From Caldifarciminota bacterium (GTDB lineage: Bacteria; Hydrothermota; Tepidihabitantia; Tepidihabitantales; Tepidihabitantaceae), in NCBI GenBank assembly GCA_026418295.1, contig JAOABP010000007.1, forward strand, positions 1-64,000: DNA of 64,000 nucleotides, written 5' to 3'. A model generated the notes under the pieces. That model saw only the letters and a program-made list of their open reading frames with translations. It made no database searches and had not been told where the DNA came from. The stretch's first letter is position 1. Each line of letters opens with the position of its first letter. Positions 48,101 to 56,630 of this stretch are shown in pieces. Made by a program: the position numbers and the translations under genes.

Positions 48101-50574
48101 TGGCGGTCCAAGGAATTAACAATCCGGGTGCCCAAGTTGATTCCGGGGCGCTGGTACCGGTGCAGGTGGTAGTTGCCAATCTGGGGTCGGTTCAGGAGAA
48201 TGCCAAGGTGTATGTACGCATCGGCAGTTACTACCGGGATTCGGCACAGGTACTGCTGAACAGTGGTGCCGTGGAGCAGGTAGATCTTCCTTCCTGGCGG
48301 GTGAATGCCCCACGCGGTCCTGTGACAGTATTGTGTTCAACTTATGTCTACAACGACATTAATCGGGCAAATGATACGCTAAGTCTTAGAACGACGGTGG
48401 TGGTGCATGATGTCGGGACGGTTGCGATTGTGACACCTGCCGGGACGGTCGACTCCGGCAGTGTTATTCTCCCCCGTGCCCGGATCAGAAACTACAGTTC
48501 TGTGCCCGAGAACTTCAGCTGCCGGTTTACAATTTCTGACGGTTATATTGCCCAGATTACAGTTAATCTGCCTGCGAGTGCCGAATCGGTGATCACCTTC
48601 CCGGCATGGCATGCAAATACACCGGGAAGTTTTGCTACCCGCTGTTCCACTATCCTCAGTTCAGATCAGAATCCGGGAAATAATCTGGCTACCGGTTCGG
48701 TTCAGGTGGTAGGGACCGATGTTGGCGTAGTGGCGATTGTAGCGCCAGTCGGACAGGTAGACCCTGGTCCGGTAACCCCGATTATCCGAGTGGGGAACTT
48801 CTCCAGCGTCCCCAAGAGTTTCATGAGTTATCTCCGGCTCACCCGATTAGGAGATACGATTCCCGTATTTTCCGATTCTCTGCTGGTCGCCAATCTGCCG
48901 ATGGATTCGGTCCGCGATGTTACTTTTGGAACCTGGAACGCAACCGGAGGCAGGTATGTAGTGCGCTGTTCGGTGGGGCTCGGAGACCGGAATCCGGTGA
49001 ACGACACTCTGAGTGGGTTCTGTCAGGTGGTGACTCATGATGTGGCAGTGGTTGCGCTGATACCTCAGGGCGAAATGCGTCCGATGACAGTGGCGCCGAT
49101 CGTGCGGGTGCGTAACCTGGGTGATGTAAGTGAAAACTGCCTTGTTCAGCTGACGGTCGTGGATACGGTCAGCGGCAATATCGCTTACGCCGACTCTGCG
49201 TCGGCAGAGGCACTGGCACCAGGTGAGGTCCGGGAGGTACGGTTGCCATCCTGGTCGGCAACAGTTGGTTATTACCGGTTGACCGGACTGGTGGTTGTGA
49301 ATGGTGACATCAACCCGGCGAATGATACATTTATTGCGAAACTGAAGGTTTCTCCGGGTGCAATCGGCTGGTTGCGCCGGCCTGATGTTCCAGCGGGCAG
49401 CGGTCCGGTGAAGGCGGGGGGCGCTCTGGCGGCGATTGAGACCGATTCGATGTTTGTATTTGCGCTTAAGGGCAATAAGACCAGGGAGTTCTATAAATAT
49501 GATGCCTCAATTGGGGTCTGGCGGACATTACCTCAGATACCCGCCGGTCCGTCCGGTAAGCCGGTGAACAAGGGGGGTGCGCTCTGTTCTGACGGTGAAC
49601 GGTATGTCTATGCCACCAAAGGCAACAACACGCTGGAGTTCTGGCGGTTTGATGTGCTGAGTAACACCTGGGAGCAGCTGCCCGATGTCCCGGCCGGTGC
49701 CAAGGAGCTCAAGGGTGGAACCGGGCTGGCGTTTGTCTCCAGAGGTGATACCGCGGAGGTCTATCTGCTGAAGGGTTCCAATACCCTTGAGTTCTACGTC
49801 TATTCGGTTACTGCCAATCAATGGTATCCACGGGCGCAGGCGCCGATCGGCGGGGCGGCCAAGAAGTTCAAGTCCGGTTCAGCGCTGTGTGCGCACGGAA
49901 ATGATCGGCTATTTGCGATCAAGTCCACAGTTAATGAGTTCTATGAGTATTCAATCGGGGAAGACCGCTGGATTCAGAGAGCCAGCGTACCCGACTACTC
50001 ATCTTCAGGCAAGCGATCGCGCTGCAAGGACGGTTGCGGACTGACGAGTGACGGGGTAAATACACTTTATGCACTCACCGGTGGCAATCGGGATTTCTTC
50101 TACTGCTATAATGTCGCCAATAACAGCTGGTTTGAGCTGGCACCGATGCCGCCCGGTCCGGCGGGCAAGCGGGTGAAGGCGGGAGGCGCAGTTACCTTCC
50201 TGCACAAACAGGTCTGGGCGCTGCGTGGTAACTCAACGAACGAGTTTTATGTCTATGTTCCGGACACAATGAGTCTGTTCCGCACCCCGCCGGTCCGTTC
50301 GGCTGCGGCCGGAGCCGGTCCGGTCCGGCCTGCGGTTGCCGGCGTTCGGGTTACACCCAATCCGGCGGACCGGGAGCTGTGGTTTGTCAATACCAGCCGG
50401 CTGCCGGCAACGGTGGAGCTGTTCTCAACTGCGGGGCAGATGGTGCTGGCGGTGAAAGTACCTGCGGGCGGGTGCTACCGGGTGGATGCAGCCGGGCTGC
50501 CTGCCGGGATCTACCTTGCCCGGTTTGTTGAGGATCAGAGGGGCCGCACTGGCAAGCTGATCATCCAGCACTGA
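45103..50574 (+). CDS. Giant secreted cysteine protease, C25 (gingipain) family, with CARDB repeats, Kelch-like repeats and sorting domain
   Basis: The 1823-residue protein has a signal peptide (about 1-21), a propeptide (about 25-215) and a C25 caspase-like peptidase domain (about 225-610). The catalytic His is in CHMVGHGND (near 452) and Cys in NSIACYPGNFE (near 488). Seven CARDB-type Ig repeats of about 100 residues follow (685-1416; each opens with a DVG/DAG-type strand and has VRNYG/VRNFG). Five or six Kelch-like repeats (about 1420-1740, KGNKTREFYKYD) precede a C-terminal PorSS-type sorting domain (VTPNPADRELW ... GIYLARF). It is secreted and probably surface-attached, digesting external protein. 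AAGGAGG precedes the ATG. Confidence 0.92.
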   Translation: MRRNVFVIILFGLSAGYLFGAGWSASFQFRPNSFSVQTLERDGQTFTIINPERNAVPEHSNLQIDYVRETGKPILPCWSFILLIPQGMKVGQVRVTEDGVTSIKAEYPPYPAQPPVPVSASELPPLVFPEREIYQGTQPWPGERYWISPVGIKSGFRLVNIVIYPVRYDPVNGSYLISQNLRVEIEYEPDPTAEFASLTGKQLKLFSAAVKSIVINPEDVSRYAPQERSADFGTYDYVIITNSTLEPYFQPLLNWRRRLGYSGIIRTTSWINSNYSGRDLPEKIRNFIRDYFNNYGTMWVLLGGDTAVVPARRARATCAGEIGNIPCDLYYVDLQYSWDSNNDNIFGQYGVDTTDLYYDLYVGRASVDDTNQVKTFVNKVITHESNPPTDYLRRILLVSGYLWSGYDETQSNDSIANITPSGWSDVYIENPGNTTMVRDSLNHGFQFCHMVGHGNDYGIYHNSTAYYSTSVISGHNNGSRVGLINSIACYPGNFEYNDCLAEASHNCATGGALSVIMNSRYGWGTPPVLGPSEQLDIRFYDYFFNHDTMPIALTHAESKEVYRGWANGGDGAWRWCYFELNYFGDPLQLMYENVPAQLNASFSNPINIGIQNFTVTVTSGSNPVSQALVCVWKGSEVYERNYTNASGQVTFTINPTTSGYMYVTASKPNYLPDLDSCQVVASRLDVGVSRIITPSGTVDYGTTLNPTAVIRNYLAVPVANVPIRFTIAGGYTANEIISQIGGNDSAIVQFTQWTAAPAGNLVVKCSTMLAGDTFPNNDYLTGSVFVRYRDAGAVSITIPATVDSGTVVYPVATVRNYGNTNETFNVRLVIAGTSYNQTRMKTLASGAIDTVNFPAWTALERGGHTVRCSTQLSGDNNPGNDLITANTFVRVRDVGCTQIISPVGNIDSVPTIPVRAKVRNFGNTSESFTLKFRINGPVNWSDQASVNNLAPGDSVVVNFNDWACGPRGSYATVCSTEFSGDMRPGNDRTTGSFSINIHDLAVQGINNPGAQVDSGALVPVQVVVANLGSVQENAKVYVRIGSYYRDSAQVLLNSGAVEQVDLPSWRVNAPRGPVTVLCSTYVYNDINRANDTLSLRTTVVVHDVGTVAIVTPAGTVDSGSVILPRARIRNYSSVPENFSCRFTISDGYIAQITVNLPASAESVITFPAWHANTPGSFATRCSTILSSDQNPGNNLATGSVQVVGTDVGVVAIVAPVGQVDPGPVTPIIRVGNFSSVPKSFMSYLRLTRLGDTIPVFSDSLLVANLPMDSVRDVTFGTWNATGGRYVVRCSVGLGDRNPVNDTLSGFCQVVTHDVAVVALIPQGEMRPMTVAPIVRVRNLGDVSENCLVQLTVVDTVSGNIAYADSASAEALAPGEVREVRLPSWSATVGYYRLTGLVVVNGDINPANDTFIAKLKVSPGAIGWLRRPDVPAGSGPVKAGGALAAIETDSMFVFALKGNKTREFYKYDASIGVWRTLPQIPAGPSGKPVNKGGALCSDGERYVYATKGNNTLEFWRFDVLSNTWEQLPDVPAGAKELKGGTGLAFVSRGDTAEVYLLKGSNTLEFYVYSVTANQWYPRAQAPIGGAAKKFKSGSALCAHGNDRLFAIKSTVNEFYEYSIGEDRWIQRASVPDYSSSGKRSRCKDGCGLTSDGVNTLYALTGGNRDFFYCYNVANNSWFELAPMPPGPAGKRVKAGGAVTFLHKQVWALRGNSTNEFYVYVPDTMSLFRTPPVRSAAAGAGPVRPAVAGVRVTPNPADRELWFVNTSRLPATVELFSTAGQMVLAVKVPAGGCYRVDAAGLPAGIYLARFVEDQRGRTGKLIIQH

Positions 50575-50592
50575 TCCGGGAGAAAAGAAAAA

Positions 50593-50625
50593 CGGGGGCA
50601 CCTTTCCGGTGCCCCCGAATTTTTT
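50593..50625. terminator. Bidirectional terminator between C25 protease and aromatic lyase genes
   Basis: CGGGGGCACC and GGTGCCCCCG form a 10-bp stem with a 5-nt loop. It is followed by AATTTTTT on the plus strand and preceded by AAAAGAAAAA, which is a T-tract on the minus strand. It serves both convergent genes. Confidence 0.9.
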
Positions 50626-50637
50626 GCGCTGGTTTTC

Positions 50638-52161
50638 CTATTCCAGCGGTCCGATTGCGGACTCTACCACGCTGAGCAGTTCACCGGAGCGGACCAGTTC
50701 GGTGAGCCGGTTGATGTCATACTGCAGGGGGCGGTCCTCTTCCAGTTTGGGCACGGTGCGGCGGATGAGTTCATAGGCGACCTGAGTGCCCGTGCCCAGT
50801 TTGAGCGGCTTGCGAAACTCAACCGCTTGGGCACCGCTGAGGAGTTCAATTGCAATCACGAACCAGGCATTTTCCAGAATCTGGCTTGTCTTGCGTGCCG
50901 AGGTAAAGGACATGGAGACAAAGTCCTCCTGATCCGCAGCTGCCGGAATTGAACCGGTGGCGGCGGGTGCGGAAAGAATCCGGTTTTCGCAGATGAGCAT
51001 GCCCTGAGTATACTGGGTCAGCATCAGTCCGGAGAACATTCCGGCACCTTTGGTAAGAAAGGCAGGCAATCCGACTGATAGGTTACGGTTCAGGAGCCGG
51101 TTTGTGCGCCGTTCTGACAAGACCGCAATCATCGTTATGCTCGAGCCGACCAGATCCAGTGCCAGTGCCAAGGGCGTGCCCTGAAAATTGGCACCGGTGA
51201 GATAAGCCTGATCATCGGGAAAGAACAGCGGGTTGTCGCCAACCCCATTCAATTCCGTTTCGAACATCTGTTTTGCCCAGTTCAATGCATCACGGGCACC
51301 GCCGACTACCTGCGGGGTTGAGCGCAGGGAATAGGCATCCTGTACCTTCTTGCCCGGCTGACGGAGCATTTCCGAATTTTCGGTCAGGCGCCGGATGTTT
51401 TTTGCGGAAGTGATGGCACCGGGATAACCGCGTGCCTTGTGAATCCGTTCATCATATGCAGCCATATTGGCGTTGAGTACTTCGAGAGTCAGTGCTGCAG
51501 CAATCTCCGAGGTTTTAAGGAACCGGTCAGTGTCAAACAGCTGGAGTGCACCCCAGCCGGCAGTCATATTTGAACCGTTGATCGTAGCCAAGCCATCGCG
51601 AGCTTCAAACTGAATTGGCTCAATACCCGCAGCCCGAAGCGCCTCAGCACCGCTCAACCGCTTTCCCTGATAGAACGCCTCGCCCTCCCCCAGCAGCACG
51701 AGGGCCATCTGGCTCATCGGTGAAAGGTCACCGCAGGCACCGACCGAGCCCCGGTCAAACACCACTGGTGTCACACCCCGGTTGAGCATGGCAATCAGAG
51801 TTTCCACTACTTTGAGCCGGATGCCGGAGTTGCCGTTGGCAAGGACATTGATCCGGGAGCAGATGGCAGCCCGTACCACCTCTTCAGGTAGCGGGTCGCC
51901 ACAGCCGGCAGAATGGGAATAAACCAGATAGCGCTGAAACTGCCGGGTCTGTTCCGGTGTAAGAATTACTTCAGACAGCTCCCCGATGCCGGTGGTGATG
52001 CCATACATTACAGCACGGGCAGCGATTTTGTCCTCCACAAACTGCCGGCAGCGGGTAATTCGTTCACGGGCAGCTGGTGTGAGTTCTACCGGCTCACGGT
52101 TCCGTGCCACCCGTACCAAGTCTTCAATCTTCAGTGTTTTGCCGTCCAGCATTACTGCCAT
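50638..52161 (-). CDS. hutH: Aromatic amino acid ammonia-lyase (HutH family) with Ala-Cys-Gly cofactor triad
   Basis: The 507-residue lyase has YGITTGIGELSE (catalytic Tyr loop), SHSAGCGDPLP, GSVGACGDLSP (triad Ala142-Cys143-Gly144), NGSNMTAGWGALQ and DAYSLRSTPQVVGG. The family makes its MIO electrophile from Ala-Ser-Gly. Here Ser is Cys, with the numbering matching Ser143 of Pseudomonas HutH. Histidine is the default substrate by length and motifs, but Tyr/Phe lyase or aminomutase activity cannot be excluded. No other hut gene is nearby, so the symbol is tentative. GGGAGG is 8 nt before the ATG. Confidence 0.82.
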   Translation of the reverse strand: MAVMLDGKTLKIEDLVRVARNREPVELTPAARERITRCRQFVEDKIAARAVMYGITTGIGELSEVILTPEQTRQFQRYLVYSHSAGCGDPLPEEVVRAAICSRINVLANGNSGIRLKVVETLIAMLNRGVTPVVFDRGSVGACGDLSPMSQMALVLLGEGEAFYQGKRLSGAEALRAAGIEPIQFEARDGLATINGSNMTAGWGALQLFDTDRFLKTSEIAAALTLEVLNANMAAYDERIHKARGYPGAITSAKNIRRLTENSEMLRQPGKKVQDAYSLRSTPQVVGGARDALNWAKQMFETELNGVGDNPLFFPDDQAYLTGANFQGTPLALALDLVGSSITMIAVLSERRTNRLLNRNLSVGLPAFLTKGAGMFSGLMLTQYTQGMLICENRILSAPAATGSIPAAADQEDFVSMSFTSARKTSQILENAWFVIAIELLSGAQAVEFRKPLKLGTGTQVAYELIRRTVPKLEEDRPLQYDINRLTELVRSGELLSVVESAIGPLE

Positions 52162-52629
52162 TTATTTTCCTCCCTGTTTGAGCATTTTCTGTACATGACT
52201 GCCGGGCCAGAACACGCGCTGACACTGTGGGCAGCGCCGGAAATCGTTATGAATCTGATAGATATAGAATGGCACCGCCGGTCGTGCCTGGTCCCGGTTG
52301 ATTTTCTTTAATACTTCATTACAGACCGGGCAGCGAGACAGAGCCTGAGATTCGCTACGGGGTTTTTCCGGCTGGATGCCCAGCACCTGCCGGACTTCTT
52401 CCAGCTGCCGGTCGGTATTTTCGCTTTCCAGAAGCAGAACATCGGGCAGACCTTTGAGTTTCTGATGCCGGGTAAGAAACAGGCGCCGGTCTGCCTTTGC
52501 CCGACGATAAGCCTGCAGACCCCGGACACCAGGTTCATAGCGGACGTCCAGACCAAGGAGCCGGAGACGCCGGGCAAGTCTGCCCAGCATGACATCACAG
52601 AAAAGGCGGGGATGGTTATCAGACTTCAT
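52162..52629 (-). CDS. Mut7-C RNase-domain protein
   Basis: The 155-residue protein has the Mut7-C (PF01927) PIN-like fold: RLFCDVMLGRLARRLRLLGLDVRYEPG near the N-terminus, RLFLTRHQKLKGLPDVLLLESENTDRQLEEV, then a zinc ribbon CPVCNEVLKKI ... FRRCPQCQRVFWPGSHVQKM. The fold suggests RNA cleavage; homologues in archaea and bacteria are mostly uncharacterised. It sits directly upstream of the lyase gene with adjacent stop and start, so the two are co-transcribed, which gives no obvious functional link. Confidence 0.88.
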   Translation of the reverse strand: MKSDNHPRLFCDVMLGRLARRLRLLGLDVRYEPGVRGLQAYRRAKADRRLFLTRHQKLKGLPDVLLLESENTDRQLEEVRQVLGIQPEKPRSESQALSRCPVCNEVLKKINRDQARPAVPFYIYQIHNDFRRCPQCQRVFWPGSHVQKMLKQGGK

Positions 52630-52899
52630 TACCGGATAAATTTAATCATCAGGAGATATAAATCAAGGTCAGCAGGCGTGAAGCAGAAAAGGTGGTTAAG
52701 GATTGGGAGGCGATGGCACCTTTCCCCTTTCCTTTATTCTGGAAGTAACCCTAGGGTGAACCCCTTAAATCCGGCGGTTGAGGCGGCGTCAGGTCAGTAA
52801 CTTCATGTATTTCCACGTGTTGGTTTAAAATGGAGATTCCGGGCATCGGCTGAAATGTAAATTTTGATCTCTAGAGCAGCAAATTATATATATTAATTG
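52630..52899. other. Intergenic stretch between Mut7-C and thyX
   Basis: No gene is supported in this divergent intergenic region. It becomes AT-rich towards 52870-52900. A weak TTGATT/ATTTAT-like pair on the minus strand could serve the Mut7-C gene, but it is not convincing. Confidence 0.45.
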
Positions 52900-52927
52900 T
52901 TGACAATTCCAAATTTGTGCATATTCT
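52900..52927 (+). promoter_or_regulatory. Nearly leaderless promoter of thyX
   Basis: TTGACA (52900-52905), 16 bp and TATTCT (52922-52927) predict a start near 52934, three bases before the ATG. No Shine-Dalgarno fits in that space. Confidence 0.6.
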
Positions 52928-52936
52928 CTGAACAGT

Positions 52937-54508
52937 ATGAAGGTCAGACTTGCAGGATTCAATATTGAGCAGGAGCTGATTCAGAGTCTGGGCAAGAACC
53001 GGCGGATAGTTCCGACACCGGAGACGATCGCAGCTGCCTATGCCCGGATCAGCCGGAGTCCCAAGCCGGTTGATACCCTGCGCAGCGAGGCGCGCCGGGA
53101 GTTGAAAAAAGCACGCCAGTCAAATCAGACCATTGTGTTTGAGATGGGTCATCATTCCATTGCCGAGCATGCGGTTTTCAACTTTGATCTTGAAGATCTG
53201 TCCCGACTGGCGGTGGAGGCGGTTGAGCATCACCGGCTGGCATCGTTTACCGAACGTTCCCAGCGGTATGTGAAGCTTGAAAATCAGTATATAGTGCCGG
53301 AGGAGATCAGAAACTCGGAACTGCTGGATGATTATCTGAATCTGATGCGGGTCCAGTTTGAAGCCTACGGCAGGTTGCTGGAGCGGTTGAAGGAGTATTT
53401 TGCCCAGACCCGTCCCGAACTCAAAGAGCAGCCTGATCGGCTGGAGAATATGGCAAAGGAGGACGCCCGGTATATCACACCGCTGGCGACGCAGACCCAG
53501 CTGGGGATGACGGTCAACGCCCGCACGCTTGAGTATATGATCCGGCGTCTGGCAGCCAGTGAACTGGCAGAGATGCGGGGATTGGCACAGGCACTTTATG
53601 AGCAGGCGGAGGCGGCGGCGCCGTCCCTGCTTGTCTTTACCGGTCCGACTGAATATGAGAAAAATACCTATACCAGGCTGGGGGAGTTCGCCCAGAGTTT
53701 TATGACTCGGCCCTTTCCGCGCCGGCCCAGGAACCTGATTGCGATGTCCGCGTCAGATGTGGTGCTGGTGGATTATACTCAGAACGCGGATAATAAACTG
53801 CTGGCAGCACTTCTGCACTCAACCTCCCGGGCAACCTTTGCCGAGTGCCTCTCCCGTTCGGAAAAGCAGACGCTGGCACGTAAGAAGGAAATCTTCAAGC
53901 TTGCCTGTCAGGATCTGCAGGCGTATGATGCGGTACTGCGGGAGTTCGAGCATCTGTATGTAACCTTTGAACTGGTGATTTCGGCTGCCTGCTTTGCCCA
54001 GCTCAAGCGGCACCGGCTGACAACGATTACCGCCCAGCCCTATGATCCGGATCTGGGCTGGACAATTCCGGTATCGATCGCTGAGCTCAAGGAGCACAAG
54101 AGTTTCAAGGAGGTGCTGAGTCTGACTGAGGAGGTTTATGATAAGATTGCGGCGGTCAATCCGGCAGCGGCCCAGTATGTGCTTACCAACTCCCATCAGC
54201 GCCGGGTGCTTTTAACTCTGAATGCGCGTGAACTTTACCATCTGTCCCGTCTGCGCCAGGACAGCTCGGCGCAGTGGGATATCCGGGATATTGTGAGTCG
54301 GATGGTGGAACAGGCGCGGAATGTGATGCCTCTGACACTGCTTCTCGCTGGCGGAAAGGATGGCTATGCCCGCGTTTATCAGGAGCTTTTTGGTTATGAG
54401 CCGAAGGTTACCAGACTGGAACTGCCCAGGCCGCGACAGTTGCCGCGGAGCAACAGTAACCAGAACAGCACCCGAAGGAGGAATAATAATGAACATCAGC
54501 AGTCATGA
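52937..54508 (+). CDS. thyX: Tandem ThyX: FAD-dependent thymidylate synthase with two ThyX-like domains
   Basis: The 523-residue protein is about twice the usual ThyX size. The first half (1-250) has GHHSIAEHAVFNFDLEDLSR and the ThyX signature as HHRLASFTERSQRY (98-111; consensus RHRxxSxNExSxRY, first Arg changed to His). The second half (about 255-490) repeats the fold (ATFAECLSRSEK, FELVISAACFAQLKRHRLTTITAQPYDP, LRQDSSAQWDIRDIVSRM) but its motif lacks the Ser and SxRY residues. The enzyme makes dTMP from dUMP using methylenetetrahydrofolate, FAD and NADPH. I infer an active and a degenerate half forming a pseudo-tetramer. Confidence 0.85.
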   Translation: MKVRLAGFNIEQELIQSLGKNRRIVPTPETIAAAYARISRSPKPVDTLRSEARRELKKARQSNQTIVFEMGHHSIAEHAVFNFDLEDLSRLAVEAVEHHRLASFTERSQRYVKLENQYIVPEEIRNSELLDDYLNLMRVQFEAYGRLLERLKEYFAQTRPELKEQPDRLENMAKEDARYITPLATQTQLGMTVNARTLEYMIRRLAASELAEMRGLAQALYEQAEAAAPSLLVFTGPTEYEKNTYTRLGEFAQSFMTRPFPRRPRNLIAMSASDVVLVDYTQNADNKLLAALLHSTSRATFAECLSRSEKQTLARKKEIFKLACQDLQAYDAVLREFEHLYVTFELVISAACFAQLKRHRLTTITAQPYDPDLGWTIPVSIAELKEHKSFKEVLSLTEEVYDKIAAVNPAAAQYVLTNSHQRRVLLTLNARELYHLSRLRQDSSAQWDIRDIVSRMVEQARNVMPLTLLLAGGKDGYARVYQELFGYEPKVTRLELPRPRQLPRSNSNQNSTRRRNNNEHQQS

Positions 54509-56621
54509 GCAGCTGAAGCAGGCGGTCCGGAACCGTGAACCGGAGCTGGAAATTACCGATCCAGGAGTGATGAACATGGTACGCCGGCAGATGGCCCTGC
54601 GTCAGGTGCTCAATATCCTTTTTTTTGTAATTCTCGGGGTGGCGATACTGCTGTGGGCAAATCCGATGCGGCTGCAGTTTTTTGACACCGGTTCTGGCAG
54701 GACGGTACGGCAGATTCTGCTTCTGGTCGGTGTTCTGCTGCTCTTTGCCGATTATCTGATGCCGGTTGCAAGGCTTTACAAAATCACTGCCCGTGCCGAA
54801 GATCGGCTGAAGCTGACATTAGACAGCCACGGAAATAAGCGGGAGGTGCGGATGTGCATCATAGTACCGCTACTCTTGCTTTTGATTGCCTTTCCGGCTC
54901 TGGGACAGCTGAATTATACCGAATGTTCAAACGGGTTGCAGAATCCGGCGCTGGAAGGGGGCAGGACCGAGCTTGAGTTTGTCGATGTCAATAACGACGG
55001 CAACATTGACATCCTTTCCATCGGTGACCATGGCAGCCCTTATATCAACTCTCAGGAGCACGGAGTGATGGTCTGGTTCGGTGATGGCTGGGGAAACTGG
55101 AATGTCTATCAGTATGGCAATTTCGGCTATGGCGGGATTGCGGTTGGTGACGTCAACGGTGACGGTCTGCTGGATGTCGGCTACGGGATGCATCACAACT
55201 ACTCGGGTGAGGATCTGGGAAATGATATGCTGGAGGTGGCGCTTGGTGACGGCACCGGCACAATGTGGACCGCGTGGGATGACGGTCTGATGCCCGGTGG
55301 TGCCTGCTGGGGAATGTTTTCCACCGACTTCGCCGATGTGGACCATGATGGGGATCTTGATATCGGTTCCTGCTCATTCGGTTATGGTGTAGGATTGCGG
55401 GTTTATCTGAATCAGGGAGATGGCACCTGGCAGCTGTCTTGGGGGACACCGGACAGCATTAACTGTGATATGGAGTTTTATTTCCGGGATGTGAATCGGG
55501 ACGGCAACCCGGATATCATTGCTGCCACTGGGGGACCGGCAGTCTATTTTGGTGACGGAACGGGCAGGTTTTATCCCGGGGACAGCGGTCTGCCACGGTC
55601 AAATTACGGTCTGGCAGGAATTTCGCCTGGTGATGTGGACAACGACGGCGGTTTTGATGTTGCCTTCTGTAACAGTGCGGGCGGGGTTGAGGTCTGGATT
55701 TATGATGAATCTGTGGGCAGATGGCGCTCGTTCAGCAATGGTTTGCCGGTGTCCGGCAGTTACGGGGGCACGCAACTGTGCGATATGAATACGGACGGGT
55801 TCTGTGACCTGGTGGCAGTGGGTGGAGGCCATCTGACGGTATGGACCGGTGATGGTGCAGGAAACTGGGTTCAGGCATCTGAGATCAGTACCAACCGGCC
55901 CGGGACCTATCAGGCGCTGCGCACCGGTGGGGACTTTGATCACAATGGCAAACCGGATATAGCAATCATTATTAATGAAGGTTCCTGGCCCAATTACCGC
56001 AACTGGGCACACGCCTATAAGGAGACATCACCGCGGGACAGTCTGCAGATTTATCCGGTATTTCCGCGGGGCTGGGAGCGGTTCTGGAATGGTTCGGTGC
56101 AGTTTATTCAATGGTTGAGTGCGGTACCCGGGGCTGCGGATTCTTCCTTGGTCCGGCTTGACCTGTCAACTGACGGTCCGAACGGGCCGTGGATGGTGAT
56201 CGCCGACAGTCTGAAGAATAATGGTTGGTATCAGTGGCGGGTGCCGGAGACGGTCAGCTCCTGTTACTGTTATATTCGATATACTGTCTACAAGGGAATT
56301 CAGTCAAGCAGTGCAATTACTCCGGGTCCGTTTTTTATCGGGAACCCGACCGCCCTGAAAGAGGGAGCAGATAATATTTATCCGCGGGCGCTCAGGTTGA
56401 CACCAAATCCGGCAAAGACCTGGGTAATTCTGGATTTTGGGGCACCGGTTGCCTCCGGACAGCAGATAAAACTGTTTGATGCCCAGGGGAGACTGATGGG
56501 GACGTTTGAGGTCAGTGCCGGGACCAAAACCACGAGCGTTGTGCTTGACCGTTTTCCAGCTGGAACCTATTTTGTGGTTCTGGAAAATAGCAGAGGCAAC
56601 CGGTTGATTATTTATAAATAA
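54489..56621 (+). CDS. FG-GAP/VCBS-repeat secreted protein with membrane N-terminal extension and sorting domain
   Basis: From the ATG at 54489 (AAGGAGG 7 nt upstream) the protein has 710 residues. Residues 1-121 form a small two-helix membrane protein (ELEITDPGVMNMVRRQMALRQVLNILFF...). At residue 122 (ATG 54852, with GGGAGGT upstream) a clear signal peptide begins (CIIVPLLLLLIAFPALG). After it come FG-GAP/VCBS-like repeats with Ca-binding DVNNDGNID, DVNGDGLLDVG, DVDHDGDLDIG, DVNRDGNPDI and DVDNDGGFDV loops. The C-terminal sorting domain contains LTPNPAKTWV ... AGTYFVVL. The internal start would give a 589-residue secreted form. The gene overlaps the thyX end by 20 bp. Confidence 0.8.
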   Translation: MNISSHEQLKQAVRNREPELEITDPGVMNMVRRQMALRQVLNILFFVILGVAILLWANPMRLQFFDTGSGRTVRQILLLVGVLLLFADYLMPVARLYKITARAEDRLKLTLDSHGNKREVRMCIIVPLLLLLIAFPALGQLNYTECSNGLQNPALEGGRTELEFVDVNNDGNIDILSIGDHGSPYINSQEHGVMVWFGDGWGNWNVYQYGNFGYGGIAVGDVNGDGLLDVGYGMHHNYSGEDLGNDMLEVALGDGTGTMWTAWDDGLMPGGACWGMFSTDFADVDHDGDLDIGSCSFGYGVGLRVYLNQGDGTWQLSWGTPDSINCDMEFYFRDVNRDGNPDIIAATGGPAVYFGDGTGRFYPGDSGLPRSNYGLAGISPGDVDNDGGFDVAFCNSAGGVEVWIYDESVGRWRSFSNGLPVSGSYGGTQLCDMNTDGFCDLVAVGGGHLTVWTGDGAGNWVQASEISTNRPGTYQALRTGGDFDHNGKPDIAIIINEGSWPNYRNWAHAYKETSPRDSLQIYPVFPRGWERFWNGSVQFIQWLSAVPGAADSSLVRLDLSTDGPNGPWMVIADSLKNNGWYQWRVPETVSSCYCYIRYTVYKGIQSSSAITPGPFFIGNPTALKEGADNIYPRALRLTPNPAKTWVILDFGAPVASGQQIKLFDAQGRLMGTFEVSAGTKTTSVVLDRFPAGTYFVVLENSRGNRLIIYK

Positions 56622-56630
56622 GGAGGGGTT

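Noticed and set aside
47157-49350. Possible DNA tandem repeat in the C25 protease gene
   Set aside because: The repetition is at protein level (seven CARDB-type domains) with diverged nucleotides, not a recent DNA repeat or CRISPR-like array.
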